Shown here: one piece after another, positions 24,101-33,833 of the stretch
Layout of the letters: every line of letters starts with the position of its first letter
Position numbering within the stretch: position 1 is the first letter of the stretch
Assembly: GCA_041648895.1 (NCBI GenBank)
Contig: JBAZOB010000003.1
Location: 1-60,551 of the forward strand
Length of the DNA stretch: 60,551 nucleotides
Direction: 5' to 3'
Source of the DNA: JBAZOB01 sp041648895
GTDB lineage: Bacteria; Patescibacteriota; JAHJAL01
Notes under the pieces: model-generated
Database searches by the model: none
What the model was told of the DNA's origin: nothing
Seen by the model: the letters and a program-made list of their open reading frames with translations, nothing else
Made by a program: the position numbers and the translations under genes

Positions 24101-25114
24101 ATGAAAAAAATATATTTATCGATTTTATCATATTTTTTGCTTATCCAGGTGGTTTACGCCGCGACTTTCAACGTAGTGGGCAGTGTTCGATATGGGGATT
24201 ATGAAGATTTGATTTCGGCCAACAGTATTGAAGTCAAGGTGCATAAACTGGGTAATGATCGGATTTGGCTGGGGGCTTTGAGTAAAGATGGCGATCGAGT
24301 CAATTTTAATTTTCCCGTTGATGATTTGGCTCGTAACGATCAATTAATCATTACCGGTGAAGTGCTGGATTCGGGTGATGATGTGGATAACGATAGTTAT
24401 TTTGGTGGCGTCACCACGGTGATAACTGACAATGAATTAAATAGCGGTTTGGTGGGTGATTTAATTTTAGAACTCAATCCGATTCCCCGGCCGGAATTTG
24501 ATAGTATGACGGAGGAGTCGATAAAAATGTGTTGGCGAGGTATGAACGATTTTTCAGTGGTGGGATATGATGTTTATCGCACCAGTGATCTTTTCGGTGA
24601 TTGGGAGAGTGTGGGTAAATCAGGTCAGAGTAGTGATAAGCAAGTTTGTTTTACGGATGTAAATTTGCCGGAAGCCGACAAATATTATTATCGAATCGCG
24701 GTTATGACTTCCTGGAGCGCGGGCGAGGGTCGAGAATTTTTTATCTCCCGGGCCATGTCGGCGGTCAGTGATGGGATAAGTTTGGGACAGGGAGTGGTGG
24801 ATAAAAGGAATAAGCCGACTACTCCGATAGAAACAGGTGGGGAGTCAGATTTGACGTTACTACCCGAAGTTGATAGCGCGGCCAAGCAAAATTTAAAAGG
24901 TTTTTGGAATTGGGCGGGGGAGGCGTGGGAGGTGACTGCGGCCAAAGTGGAAGCCAGTCATATTTCCTGGCAAACAGTAATTATTTTGGTCGTGTTGGCG
25001 ATATTGTTGTTGGTATTAATAATATTTTTTATTTCTATTTCATTGTCCAATACGACTTCGCGGGGAAGTCTGGTGTGGATGGAGGGGGATTTGGATTTGG
25101 ATAAAGATAAATAA
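24101..25114 (+). CDS. Secreted FN3-like protein with C-terminal membrane anchor
   Basis: 337 residues. A signal peptide (YLSILSYFLLIQVVYAA) precedes a beta-rich domain. A fibronectin type III-like domain follows at about residues 125-215, with GYDVYRTSDLFGDWESVGKS and YYYRIAVMTSWSAGEG. A membrane span near residues 295-320 (VIILVVLAILLLVLIIFFIS) anchors the C-terminus with a short acidic tail inside. It opens a run of five same-strand genes for exported proteins that ends before the RAYT gene. Function unknown. Confidence 0.7.
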   Translation: MKKIYLSILSYFLLIQVVYAATFNVVGSVRYGDYEDLISANSIEVKVHKLGNDRIWLGALSKDGDRVNFNFPVDDLARNDQLIITGEVLDSGDDVDNDSYFGGVTTVITDNELNSGLVGDLILELNPIPRPEFDSMTEESIKMCWRGMNDFSVVGYDVYRTSDLFGDWESVGKSGQSSDKQVCFTDVNLPEADKYYYRIAVMTSWSAGEGREFFISRAMSAVSDGISLGQGVVDKRNKPTTPIETGGESDLTLLPEVDSAAKQNLKGFWNWAGEAWEVTAAKVEASHISWQTVIILVVLAILLLVLIIFFISISLSNTTSRGSLVWMEGDLDLDKDK

Positions 25115-25191
25115 TAAATTTCTAATTCCTAATTGATAATTATTTTTGTATACTAAACTCTAGTAAAATAAAAAAAGCGTATTTATAAAGT

Positions 25192-27264
25192 ATGAAAAAA
25201 GAGGGTTGGAAATATATTGTCGCTTTGGCGTCGTTGGTCGTGATGTTTGTGGGTGGGTTATTTTTGGTCCGGCCGTTTCCGTGGCTCTTGGCGCAAGAAG
25301 TCAAGTTAGAGGGTCAAGTGACGGTAAATGATCAGAACTATGATTTTACCGGTGAGCGGGCGTTGGTTATTGATAATATTCGTCATATTCGAGGTTTTGC
25401 CCAGAGTGAAAGTGGGGGCAAAATCTTTTTTGATACTTCAGGCGCGGAGGTCAAGGTGGATCAGCTGGGCTATTGGTATGGCAACTTGATGACTGAGGAA
25501 TATGGTTTGATTGAACTGGGTTTGGAATTGAATCGAAAAGTGCAGATTGGCGAAACTGGTCAATTGAATGGAAGTTTTGTGATTGATGATAATAAATTCA
25601 GCTGGCAGGGGCAGACATCCTGGCAGCCATATGAGCTGGCCGAAATTCAGGTGGCCGAGACGATGAAAGTGGATGTGGGTTCTAAATCAATGATTGATCC
25701 CAAAATATTGGGTTTGGGCGGACGGGATTTGTATGACGCGCAAGTGGTTTTTGAAAGTAAAAATGATCAGGTAACGGTGGATGAATATGGTTATGTGGAA
25801 GTAAAAAAAGAAGGAACCTATAAAAACGTGGTGGTGGTGACAGTCGGTGGGGAGCAAAAAGCGATTACGTTGCAAGCGACAGAAAGGGTGACGGATGTGA
25901 CGGTGACGCCCAAGGTGGTGGTGAGGGATACCAATCCTAGTTTGACAATTGAGGTTGAGCCGGCTAGTTTGGTGGGTGAGGTAAAAGCGGTAGCTTTGGT
26001 AAAAGGGGTGGATGAACTAATAGCTTGTCTTCCAAAACCAATTAATATTAGTGTCATAAATACAGCCACCGGAACGATTGAGGTTAACTGTAATTTGGCT
26101 GGTGAAGGGACTGGTAGTTGGAATCTGGTCTTGCAGATGGAAAGTGGTGAGGAATATGTTTTTACGGATAAATTGAATATTCTTGATTCCGAAAATCCTT
26201 TAAATTTAACCATGATTACCAAAGTGGAGAAACCAAATAGTGAGGGAACGGGATATGTGGATAGTGAGGGGATGACGGTGTTGACGGGTTACCGGGTTAG
26301 TTACAAAGTGTTGGTTGATTTGCCGAGTTTTCTGGAAGAATCGGAAATTAATGGTGGTGAATATACGGTGATATTTAATGGGCGGGGGCCGTCAACTCGA
26401 TGCGCGACGGATAAAAAAACAGATCCGATCCTGTTAAAAGGTAATTTTGTACCCAATGCTGATAACGAGGTTGATCTGGGTAGCGTGGTCTACACTGGTA
26501 CGATGCCGCAAGGTTGTGATCTGGTGGCTAAATTAAGTTTAAGTGATGTTAAATTTGATAACGGTTTGGCTGGCATTGGCGGGACGGCGGAAGCGAGTAA
26601 TGCGATCAAATCGGCCAAGCAGGTTTTGCTGCGGGGTGACGTGTTGGTACAGGAGGGTGATCTGAAGGTAGAGGCTCTGCATGAGAGTTCTAATATGTTT
26701 ACATTGGTGGCGGGGGATAATGTGGATGTTAGCGTCGGGGCGACGGGAGAAGGGAATGTGAGTGATTATGATGTGAGTGGCGACGCGCAATTTGATCAGG
26801 TGCTGAGTCAGATTGAAGAAAATATTCGTAAGTTGGTAATCGAACGGGCAGTGCCATCCAGCGGGGCGTTGGATGATATTGAAAACGAATTAAAAATATT
26901 TACGGCCGAACAGAAGTCTAAGAATCCGGAAGGACGAATTATTTATAACAATGATCCGGTGGGACCGTTGTTGCTTGGTGAGGGTGGTGATACTTGGGTT
27001 TGTGGCCCGGTCACATTAGTTATTGAGGGTCGGGACGTTGTTGTTCAGAACAATATCGTCAAAGCTCCTATGCAATATCCCTGTAGTGAGGAAGGGAATT
27101 TTGGCTTGATTGTGATTGGTGGTGATATCAAATTTAGCGGAGATGTGACGCAAGTGGAGGGTTATTATTTTACTACTGGCACTTTGTACACCGGTGAAAG
27201 TCACAATAAATTTACACTGCGCGGGGTGTCGATTGCTCATGATTATGTGCTGCAGAGATACTAA
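25192..27264 (+). CDS. Large exported protein of unknown function
   Basis: 690 residues. An N-terminal membrane segment (YIVALASLVVMFVGGLFLV) suggests export or anchoring. The rest is predicted beta-rich. Residues about 150-240 read like a bacterial Ig-like (Big_2) domain: SMIDPKILGLGGRDLYDAQV, then DEYGYVEVKKEGTYKNVVV. The C-terminal part (CGPVTLVIEGRDVVVQ and NFGLIVIGGDIKFSGDVTQV) resembles polymer-forming or beta-helix turns. It is probably a surface structural or adhesion protein; no family is firmly recognised. Confidence 0.6.
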   Translation: MKKEGWKYIVALASLVVMFVGGLFLVRPFPWLLAQEVKLEGQVTVNDQNYDFTGERALVIDNIRHIRGFAQSESGGKIFFDTSGAEVKVDQLGYWYGNLMTEEYGLIELGLELNRKVQIGETGQLNGSFVIDDNKFSWQGQTSWQPYELAEIQVAETMKVDVGSKSMIDPKILGLGGRDLYDAQVVFESKNDQVTVDEYGYVEVKKEGTYKNVVVVTVGGEQKAITLQATERVTDVTVTPKVVVRDTNPSLTIEVEPASLVGEVKAVALVKGVDELIACLPKPINISVINTATGTIEVNCNLAGEGTGSWNLVLQMESGEEYVFTDKLNILDSENPLNLTMITKVEKPNSEGTGYVDSEGMTVLTGYRVSYKVLVDLPSFLEESEINGGEYTVIFNGRGPSTRCATDKKTDPILLKGNFVPNADNEVDLGSVVYTGTMPQGCDLVAKLSLSDVKFDNGLAGIGGTAEASNAIKSAKQVLLRGDVLVQEGDLKVEALHESSNMFTLVAGDNVDVSVGATGEGNVSDYDVSGDAQFDQVLSQIEENIRKLVIERAVPSSGALDDIENELKIFTAEQKSKNPEGRIIYNNDPVGPLLLGEGGDTWVCGPVTLVIEGRDVVVQNNIVKAPMQYPCSEEGNFGLIVIGGDIKFSGDVTQVEGYYFTTGTLYTGESHNKFTLRGVSIAHDYVLQRY

Positions 27265-27282
27265 CATTGTGTGTCATCATTC

Positions 27283-27422
27283 GTGTCATCCTCAACCCTA
27301 AGCGAGGAACGAGCGCTAGGGATTGGGGATCCAGTTATTAATTAACGGAAAGGAATATTAATAATTAGATAGGTGAGTGGGTCCTGGATAAGAAGCGCTG
27401 CGCTTTCTTTCCAGGATGACAA
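27283..27422. repeat. GTCATCC-type palindromic spacer, two partial units
   Basis: GTGTCATCCTCAACCCTAAG with GGGATTGGGGATCC, then GGGTCCTGGATAAG with TTTCCAGGATGACA. The unit family recurs throughout the pilus locus (38413, 42491, 43876, 44629, 45465). Confidence 0.65.
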
Positions 27423-27462
27423 AATTATTTGATATTTGATATTTGTTTTTAAAATATTTTTT

Positions 27463-28113
27463 ATGCAAAAATTTGATCGTTTAAAAAAAGTGCTGTGGAT
27501 TTTTCTGTTGGCGGTGGTAGCGATTATCATTGTTACTTTTTTGATGTACATGACTTTTCCGGGGGGACTGCGGGATCGCCAGGCGGAAAATAATTTGGCG
27601 GAAAAAGTGGAAGAGATTGAGTTATCGGGGCAGGTGACTTTTCAGGATGAAAACAAGATTACTTTATTGGTGTCGGGTGGTTTGAGCCAGGATCTGGTTT
27701 TGGCCGACCAGGTGGTTTTCCAGGTGCGTAACCCGATGACCAATGATTATACCAATCTGGATACCGGTTATGATTTGACTGGACTATATGTCTTTGTGGA
27801 AACTAGTTATAACGGTCAGACCTATACGGCCAACAAGGTTAAAGCGGAGCAGGCCACGACTGTTTCGGGGCGGGTGGTCAGCGTGGGTGAATCTAGTTTT
27901 CAGATAGAAGATTATACGGGTGCGGTTTATGAGGTGTTAGTTACTGAGCATACTTCATATTTTATGGCTGGATCGACTGAACGTTTCAGTCTGGCGAATG
28001 TGGCGATTGACGACAATGTGGTGGCGACTTCGGCGTTGTTACTATCGACAGATAATAAAGTAGCGGCGGATTGGGTGGAGATTATTGATAGTAGTTTATT
28101 TGTGACCGAGTAA
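27463..28113 (+). CDS. Membrane-anchored DUF5666-like protein
   Basis: 216 residues from ATG 27463 (an in-frame upstream start would add nine hydrophobic residues lacking a ribosome binding site). One membrane span (VLWIFLLAVVAIIIVTFLMY) is followed by two OB-like beta domains: ELSGQVTFQDENKITLLVSG and TVSGRVVSVGESSFQIEDYT. The SGxVxxVxxxxFxI pattern is typical of DUF5666. The protein probably faces outward and binds an unknown ligand. The next gene has a similar design. Confidence 0.6.
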   Translation: MQKFDRLKKVLWIFLLAVVAIIIVTFLMYMTFPGGLRDRQAENNLAEKVEEIELSGQVTFQDENKITLLVSGGLSQDLVLADQVVFQVRNPMTNDYTNLDTGYDLTGLYVFVETSYNGQTYTANKVKAEQATTVSGRVVSVGESSFQIEDYTGAVYEVLVTEHTSYFMAGSTERFSLANVAIDDNVVATSALLLSTDNKVAADWVEIIDSSLFVTE

Positions 28114-28118
28114 TATTA

Positions 28119-28742
28119 ATGATTATGGCTGGCAGGACAAAAAAAATTATTGATGTGGTGAAGATGGCTGGTTTTTTGGTGCTGGGGATGTTATTGGTGT
28201 ATGCGATATTTGTGTTGGTGAATTTGAGTTTATTAAATAATACTAAGCAAGAAAAATTAGTGGAGGAATCAGAGGAAGTCGAGAGTAGTGAATTACATTT
28301 ATCGGATTATTCAGTAACTGGTCAATTACTTGCTGTATATGATGATCGAGTAGAATATTTTGATTCGGCTGGTGAAAAACAGATTATTAATGCGAATAAT
28401 CAATATAATGTATATAAAATTAATGGCGAAGACTCGGTTGAAATAAATATTAATGAAGTGTTGAACGAAGAAGTAAAATTTTATATTGTGAATAATAATC
28501 TTGAAGAGATTATTTATATTCCTTTTAATTATTACTATTCAGAGGTAGATAATATTGGTGATAATATAATAGAATTAAATAATGGTTTGAGTCTGGAAAT
28601 AAACGATGAAACAAAATTTGAGGGTTACGATGAATATAGTATTGAAGGTTTGACTTCATTGATCATTGGTGATTCGGTGTATGTAAGAACTTATAATAAA
28701 AGTAATTTGATTGATTATATTAGACTATTAGTTAGACATTAA
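28119..28742 (+). CDS. Membrane-anchored OB-like/DUF5666-like protein
   Basis: 207 residues. One membrane span (MAGFLVLGMLLVYAIFVLVN) is followed by a Glu/Ser-rich linker and two beta domains starting YSVTGQLLAVYDDRVEYFDS and YSEVDNIGDNIIELNNGLSL. It seems to be a diverged relative of the preceding gene. Its stop overlaps the start of the next gene by one base (TAATG), so the two are likely co-translated. An internal ATG two codons later is an equally good start. Confidence 0.55.
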   Translation: MIMAGRTKKIIDVVKMAGFLVLGMLLVYAIFVLVNLSLLNNTKQEKLVEESEEVESSELHLSDYSVTGQLLAVYDDRVEYFDSAGEKQIINANNQYNVYKINGEDSVEININEVLNEEVKFYIVNNNLEEIIYIPFNYYYSEVDNIGDNIIELNNGLSLEINDETKFEGYDEYSIEGLTSLIIGDSVYVRTYNKSNLIDYIRLLVRH

Positions 28743-30526
28743 TGAATATTAATATAAAAATTGTTTTAGTATCAGTATCATTTTTAATGATTATTTTAGT
28801 TGGTATTGCCAAAGGCGCTGATAATAAATATAAATCATTTGGTGATCGTGGTGTTTGCCAGCATGTTTCTGGTGATCCAATTTGTACATCTACTCCGCCA
28901 ACAATTTCGGCTAGTAAAACTTCGGCTGGTTTTAGTATTACTGCAACAACTAAGTATGGATCAAATAGTTTTAGTGCTCCATACCTGGATCCCAATGGCC
29001 CGGCGGATTGCTGCAGTGCAGATCTGGCTTGGAAAGCTGTAGTATATAGAGGATTTAATAGTTCAAATGAAACCACGTACACGTATAATGGGCATAACAT
29101 AAGAATTAGGTATGTTCCTTCATTTTATCATGACACGAATAGTGATTATATTGGCACTATTATCAAACCAGATCCTGTATTTAATTATGATGAAGCAAGA
29201 TTTAATTTTGCTGATTATGCTGGCAATAGTACTATTATTGCCACATGGATGGGAGTTCGAGCGGATGGCGTTTTGGTCAAAAATGCTATTACAGACAGTG
29301 ACGCTTCTTTGATTCTGTGCATTTATAAATCAACTAATCCGATAGGGTGTTTTGGTGGGGCTGCTAACCCTCGGCCGACAGCAGCGGAAATTACTTCATT
29401 TCGAAATTTTGTGAATGGTTTTGTGTCATCAGCAAGTGTTAATACAATTTTTTATCAAACAGTCTGGGAAAGTAATTGGGGTGGTGGGGAAGCATGTAAT
29501 TTTACTGGTCCCGCGATTAACAATTCATTCACTGGGACTATTAATAAAAATTATGTTTTTGATAGTAATCTAAAATATCGAATTGGATTACATGAACAAG
29601 TTGGTTCAGAGAATTGCATTGGTGATGAGGTTAATTCATTAGACAATTTTCGCTGGCGTACTCCTGTTGATTTACTTATAACTACTCCTCAACCTGGTCA
29701 GTGTGGTGAAGCCAATACTCATCATTTTGCATACAATGAAGCAACTTATACTTCTACATATGACCAATGTAATATAGGTAGTCCCAGCAGCACAGCTTTT
29801 CCGGCTCAGGGCAGTTCAGCGGCTTGGACTTGTAGCGGAGCAGATGGTGGTTCTCCAAGCGGTACTTGTACTGCTTATCGCGCAGCGGCACTAATAAATG
29901 GCGATTGTAGTTCTACGAAATATTTATGTGACGCAGGTGATGCTACTTCATCGTATGACACTATAGATTATTATAAATGGGATTGTATTGGTAGAAATGG
30001 CGGAACAAATGCTCAGTGTAGTATACCTAAGCCTGGTGATTGTGGTGGTGCGGCTACGTATTATACCGAAACAGCTTCATTTTTAACTGGCAGGGAGTGT
30101 GATATTGGTTCGGTGGTTGATAAATCTGTTAGTAATTTGAATCCTGCTCCTGGTGGACGGACGACTTGGCGTTGTCAGGTATTGCCGGGGGGTACGAAAA
30201 GTCCAACTTGCACGGCAACTAGGGAATTGATTGGGCGATGCGGTGTCGCGCAGGGTGAATATCTTGGTTCGGAATCAACATATCGTTCGCCATATTGTGC
30301 GGCGGGGACGGCGACAAGTTTGGATGTAAATGTTAATACCGGCCGACCTTTCCCTGATTTTGGCGATACGATTGATGAGGCTTGGAAATGTAATGGGGGT
30401 GCATATGGCGGGGCTAGCCCGACTTGTTCAGTCAGTCGCAAATCAATGGTGGATGGAGCGTGTCCGGAGTGTGGAACGAAGTATATGAATATTAGTATTA
30501 GCGTGCCTTTGGTAAGGTGTAGTTAA
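28742..30526 (+). CDS. Exported Cys-rich protein with GPWxWxC-type repeats
   Basis: 594 residues. The signal peptide is INIKIVLVSVSFLMIILVGI. A unique N-terminal domain of about 310 residues is followed by four repeats of about 60 residues. Each begins with a CG pair and ends in a pattern such as AAWTCSGADGGSPSGTC, YKWDCIGRNGGTNAQC, TTWRCQVLPGG and EAWKCNGGAYGGASPTC. Such W-x-C-x-G-x-x-G-G repeats are frequent in secreted proteins of CPR bacteria. The cysteines probably form disulfides. It overlaps the previous gene by one base. Confidence 0.65.
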   Translation: MNINIKIVLVSVSFLMIILVGIAKGADNKYKSFGDRGVCQHVSGDPICTSTPPTISASKTSAGFSITATTKYGSNSFSAPYLDPNGPADCCSADLAWKAVVYRGFNSSNETTYTYNGHNIRIRYVPSFYHDTNSDYIGTIIKPDPVFNYDEARFNFADYAGNSTIIATWMGVRADGVLVKNAITDSDASLILCIYKSTNPIGCFGGAANPRPTAAEITSFRNFVNGFVSSASVNTIFYQTVWESNWGGGEACNFTGPAINNSFTGTINKNYVFDSNLKYRIGLHEQVGSENCIGDEVNSLDNFRWRTPVDLLITTPQPGQCGEANTHHFAYNEATYTSTYDQCNIGSPSSTAFPAQGSSAAWTCSGADGGSPSGTCTAYRAAALINGDCSSTKYLCDAGDATSSYDTIDYYKWDCIGRNGGTNAQCSIPKPGDCGGAATYYTETASFLTGRECDIGSVVDKSVSNLNPAPGGRTTWRCQVLPGGTKSPTCTATRELIGRCGVAQGEYLGSESTYRSPYCAAGTATSLDVNVNTGRPFPDFGDTIDEAWKCNGGAYGGASPTCSVSRKSMVDGACPECGTKYMNISISVPLVRCS

Positions 30527-30541
30527 TTTATCGCGTAACTT

Positions 30542-32737
30542 ATGAAAAAAAGTTTTTTATTGATTAATAGTGTTTTAGTATTGACTATTTTGTTGGTAAT
30601 AGCCTTAATTGGAATAAAAGTAGTCAAAGCCCAATTTCCGACCGGACCTTCCGGACCGGCCGGATGTTGGTGTGAACAAATTACCGGTAGTTGTGGTACT
30701 ACACCTATTAGTTGTCCGGCTGGTACAGTTGGGACGGCGGTAAGTCGTTGTCATAAGGTTAGTTATCGAAAAGTATGTTCGCCTGGTGCACCAAATCAAG
30801 TATTGAATTGTCCAGCTGCCAGTGAAACCTGGGAAGATGATTTTTCAGGTTGTCGAACAGTTTCAGGTACGATTTCGGCTAGTGGCACATGTAGCGGGAG
30901 TAGTCCGGCAGTTAATTTAACTTGGAATATTACCGGGGTTTCCAGTTGTTATGTATTTAGAGAAGGCCGGGGATCATCAATTTTTAGTACCAGTTGCAAT
31001 ACATCGTACACTGATAAAGATAGTAGTTTGAGACTTGGGACAAGTTATAACTATTATGTTTCTGATACTAGTAGTGGTGCCAATAGAATTGCCAGTGCTA
31101 GTGCTATTACCCCATCTTCTTGCGGTAGTCCGACGCCGAGTAATTTACCTTGTCAATCAAGTTGCACTGCAACTTCTCAATGTACCCAAGGTTTGACTTG
31201 TGTGGAAGGTAAGTGTGTTAATAATAATTGCGCGACTGACACAGATTGTGTTTGTGGTAATGTGCCATCCCAAACATACTCAGCAACATTAACTGGTCCG
31301 GTGGAGGTAAATGTCGGGCAGAGTTTTAATCTAAATTGGACCTGTTCTTCATCGATACAAGGAAGAAACTTGACGGCGGTAAGAATGGATGCATCACCCG
31401 CTCCAAGTGGATGGAACAGGGTAATGTCGACGACTGCCAACGGGGTGATATCGACTCAAATAAATGAGCCAACAGATTTTCATGTCTATTGTTTTTGGGG
31501 GATTGATATGGCAGAAGCAAGAAAGTCAGTTGGAATTATCGCGGCAGTGAATACTCCACCAACTGGCAGTCTGACTGTCAATGATTGTGGTCTGGTTACA
31601 GCCAATGTTTCTGATACCAACAATACTAGTGGTGGTAATATGACGGTCCGACTGTATGGTCGGGTGGAAGGTAGTAGTACGTTGCGTTTGATTACTTTGT
31701 CATCTCCTTATTCATCCGGCAGCATTCCGGCCAATCAAAGTGTAACTTTGTCTTTTGATCAAAATGCTTTTGCCCGAAGTTACGGATATGGAAGAACTTA
31801 TTTATATTTGGATACTAGGGATATATTGCCGAATGGTAGTGCCGGTTCATATGTCCGGGTGGTTGGCGGTAGCGCGGCCGATTCGTATGTAATTAATAAT
31901 CCAGCTACTTATTCTGGTCAGTGTGATGTTTCTTATAAATTATTGGTCAACGACGATGATAAAACTTGTCAGGTGGTTGGTAGTATAGTTAATCCCGATG
32001 GTTCTTGCCAATTGCCTGGAGCGAATAATTTTGTATGGAAAGCTCCTGTAAGAGAGTTTATGCAGGATTATGGCGGAGATATTAAGGTGAAAATGGTGGG
32101 CAATGCGAGATCTTATGCAAATACTGATAATGACAGGTGTAATGTACCAGAAACAGATGATGAACAAACATTTTTTGAAGATACATTTACACGCGAGTGT
32201 GCTATCCCGGATAGTATAAAGATTACAGATTTGTCAAATAATGAGGATGTTGATGGAGACAAGCCAGTTGTGATATATAGCCAGCCGGCGTTGGGGCAAC
32301 CGAGGTATGATGATGTGTTGGCTGAGGCTCAATGTACAGATGGAACATTATTTAATTTGGATGCTGCAAATATAATTGAGGGAAATAGTGGAAAGTGGGA
32401 ATATGGCGATTTGGCAGATTGCAGTTATAGTTCAGTCGATGGTTCTATTCCACCTTTTAATATTAAACGCCAATCAGGATTTGATATATATCGAATTACC
32501 GCCGGAGATAATGCTACTGATTGTGACGGTTCAGTTCGGGCAATAATTATTAATTATGTTTTGCTTGATCGGGGCGGTTCGGGAGAATTGGAATTTTGGG
32601 GACGGTTAACAGGTACGAAAACCGTTGAAGTGAAGGCGGGCGATCGGGTTTCGGAAGAGTTCAAATATACCGGTGATGTGATCACCAATCCACCGCCGGG
32701 GTTTGATAAGTTTATAGAGCCGTATGTTGGGGAATAA
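30542..32737 (+). CDS. Exported Cys-rich multidomain protein
   Basis: 731 residues with a signal peptide (LINSVLVLTILLVIALIGI). The first 100 residues are Cys-rich, and an FN3-like domain follows. A knot-like block near residues 220-255 (CTATSQCTQGLTCVEGKCV, then CATDTDCVC) resembles the Cys spacing in the pseudopilin at 42665. More beta domains fill the rest. It starts 15 bases after the previous stop and is probably in the same operon, with a terminator behind it. Likely surface-exposed; role unknown. Confidence 0.6.
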   Translation: MKKSFLLINSVLVLTILLVIALIGIKVVKAQFPTGPSGPAGCWCEQITGSCGTTPISCPAGTVGTAVSRCHKVSYRKVCSPGAPNQVLNCPAASETWEDDFSGCRTVSGTISASGTCSGSSPAVNLTWNITGVSSCYVFREGRGSSIFSTSCNTSYTDKDSSLRLGTSYNYYVSDTSSGANRIASASAITPSSCGSPTPSNLPCQSSCTATSQCTQGLTCVEGKCVNNNCATDTDCVCGNVPSQTYSATLTGPVEVNVGQSFNLNWTCSSSIQGRNLTAVRMDASPAPSGWNRVMSTTANGVISTQINEPTDFHVYCFWGIDMAEARKSVGIIAAVNTPPTGSLTVNDCGLVTANVSDTNNTSGGNMTVRLYGRVEGSSTLRLITLSSPYSSGSIPANQSVTLSFDQNAFARSYGYGRTYLYLDTRDILPNGSAGSYVRVVGGSAADSYVINNPATYSGQCDVSYKLLVNDDDKTCQVVGSIVNPDGSCQLPGANNFVWKAPVREFMQDYGGDIKVKMVGNARSYANTDNDRCNVPETDDEQTFFEDTFTRECAIPDSIKITDLSNNEDVDGDKPVVIYSQPALGQPRYDDVLAEAQCTDGTLFNLDAANIIEGNSGKWEYGDLADCSYSSVDGSIPPFNIKRQSGFDIYRITAGDNATDCDGSVRAIIINYVLLDRGGSGELEFWGRLTGTKTVEVKAGDRVSEEFKYTGDVITNPPPGFDKFIEPYVGE

Positions 32738-32761
32738 ATAGAATAATTTTTGATTAAATAT

Positions 32762-32794
32762 AAAAACGTTTGTCGGATTTGGCAGACGTTTTTT
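32762..32794 (+). terminator. Rho-independent terminator after the secreted-protein run
   Basis: AAAACGT (32763-32769) pairs with ACGTTTT (32786-32792), extended by TGTC/GGCA, then a T-run. Confidence 0.75.
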
Positions 32795-32798
32795 GTTA

Positions 32799-32871
32799 CG
32801 CGTTACGTTTATTTTGAAAAAATACATTTGGTTTAAACGCGTAGAGACGTTGCATGCAACGTCTCTACGCG
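32799..32871. repeat. RAYT-associated palindrome, copy A
   Basis: A direct repeat of the left part of copy C (33631-33726), including the word ACATTTGGTTTAAACGCG. It ends in the perfect palindrome GCGTAGAGACGTTGCA and its complement (32839-32870). It lies downstream of the RAYT gene. Confidence 0.88.
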
Positions 32872-32927
32872 GGCAATTTTCCGTTATTGTTTGATATTTA
32901 TTGATGGCGTTTAAAAAAACGTAATAA

Positions 32928-33527
32928 TTACCGGATTCCATTATTTCGATCCCGATTCCATAAAACCGGATTATTTTGTATATAGGCATAAATTTTCTCA
33001 TATTCGATTTGGTTACGGATAATATGATCATGGTACAGTGATTGCCAACGAAAATCAGGATTGGTTTGGCAAATATTATTTGTACAGGCGGTTTTGTATG
33101 AACGGATAATGATCGGCAATGAATGTGGTTTGGGCGATATTTGTGACATTGTATAGACGTTGCATGCAACGTCTGTACGCGTGGCCATCGCGTTAATATT
33201 TGAATTGGACGTATCACGTTTATTTATCATCGAATATGACATTGACGGATTATTTATTATTTCCAGTATTCCATGCATATGATTGGGCATAATGACATGA
33301 ATGTGTGATATTGACAACGGAAAATGCTGGGGTATTTGTTGCCAGCAACGGTCGGCAATTTTCCCCATTTTGTTTAAATGCATGATTTTATTTTTTATGT
33401 GACCAAAATAATGTTGGCGCCGGTGGGTACAGACAGTGATAAAATAATATCCAGCGGTGCGGTAATTATGGCCCGATAAACGGGCGGATTGAATACGGTA
33501 TTTGTTTTGGTATAAATGGTTGGACAT
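32928..33527 (-). CDS. REP-associated tyrosine transposase (RAYT, IS200-like Y1 family)
   Basis: 199 residues. The N-terminus carries the SGHNYRTAGYYFITVCTHRR segment typical of the family. The HUH metal-binding motif is in HVIMPNHMHGILE, and the C-terminal helix YEKIYAYIQNNPVLW carries the catalytic Tyr. Such enzymes cut single-stranded REP hairpins and spread them through genomes. Matching palindromes lie on both sides (copies A and C) and a third (copy B, 33150-33202) is inside the gene in frame, in the variable region between the HUH motif and SLPIIIRSYK. All key motifs are intact, so it may be active. Confidence 0.88.
   Translation of the reverse strand: MSNHLYQNKYRIQSARLSGHNYRTAGYYFITVCTHRRQHYFGHIKNKIMHLNKMGKIADRCWQQIPQHFPLSISHIHVIMPNHMHGILEIINNPSMSYSMINKRDTSNSNINAMATRTDVACNVYTMSQISPKPHSLPIIIRSYKTACTNNICQTNPDFRWQSLYHDHIIRNQIEYEKIYAYIQNNPVLWNRDRNNGIR
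33150..33202. repeat. RAYT-associated palindrome, copy B, inside the RAYT coding sequence
   Basis: GTATAGACGTTGCATGCAAC with its near-complement, then GGCCATCGCGTTAATATTTG shared with copy C. It is read in frame as part of the transposase (AMATRTDVACNVYTM). Confidence 0.85.
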
Positions 33528-33630
33528 TTCATAAATTGATTATTTTATTTTAAGTTATCAATTACGAAATGATGGAAAAATAAATGATTGGTTATTTTTT
33601 GGTTAATTTGTTGTTTATTGGCGTTTGTTT

Positions 33631-33726
33631 GACGCGTTACGTTTATTTTGAAAAAATACATTTGGTTTAAACGCGTAGAGACGTTGCATGCAACGTCTCT
33701 ACGCGCGGCCATCGCGTTAATATTTG
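33631..33726. repeat. RAYT-associated palindrome, copy C (fullest copy)
   Basis: Holds both the left segment shared with copy A and the right segment shared with copy B, around the palindrome at 33673-33704. It lies upstream of the RAYT gene, so it may include the transposase's own regulatory region. Confidence 0.88.
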
Positions 33727-33833
33727 TGTATACCATTAACGTTTCAATGTTCCCCATATAAAATATTTTCTATATCATTGACATTTTCAATAAAGAAATG
33801 CTATAATGTACGGATTTATCAAATAATATCCAA

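Noticed and set aside
32606..33217. Minus-strand ORF of 203 codons overlapping the RAYT gene
   Set aside because: It is a shadow frame. It runs through the end of the secreted-protein gene, the palindrome copy A and the RAYT gene, and it has no binding site or recognisable domain.
33545..33757. Minus-strand ORF of 70 codons upstream of the RAYT gene
   Set aside because: Most of it is the palindromic repeat copy C read as protein; similar peptides appear wherever the repeat is translated.
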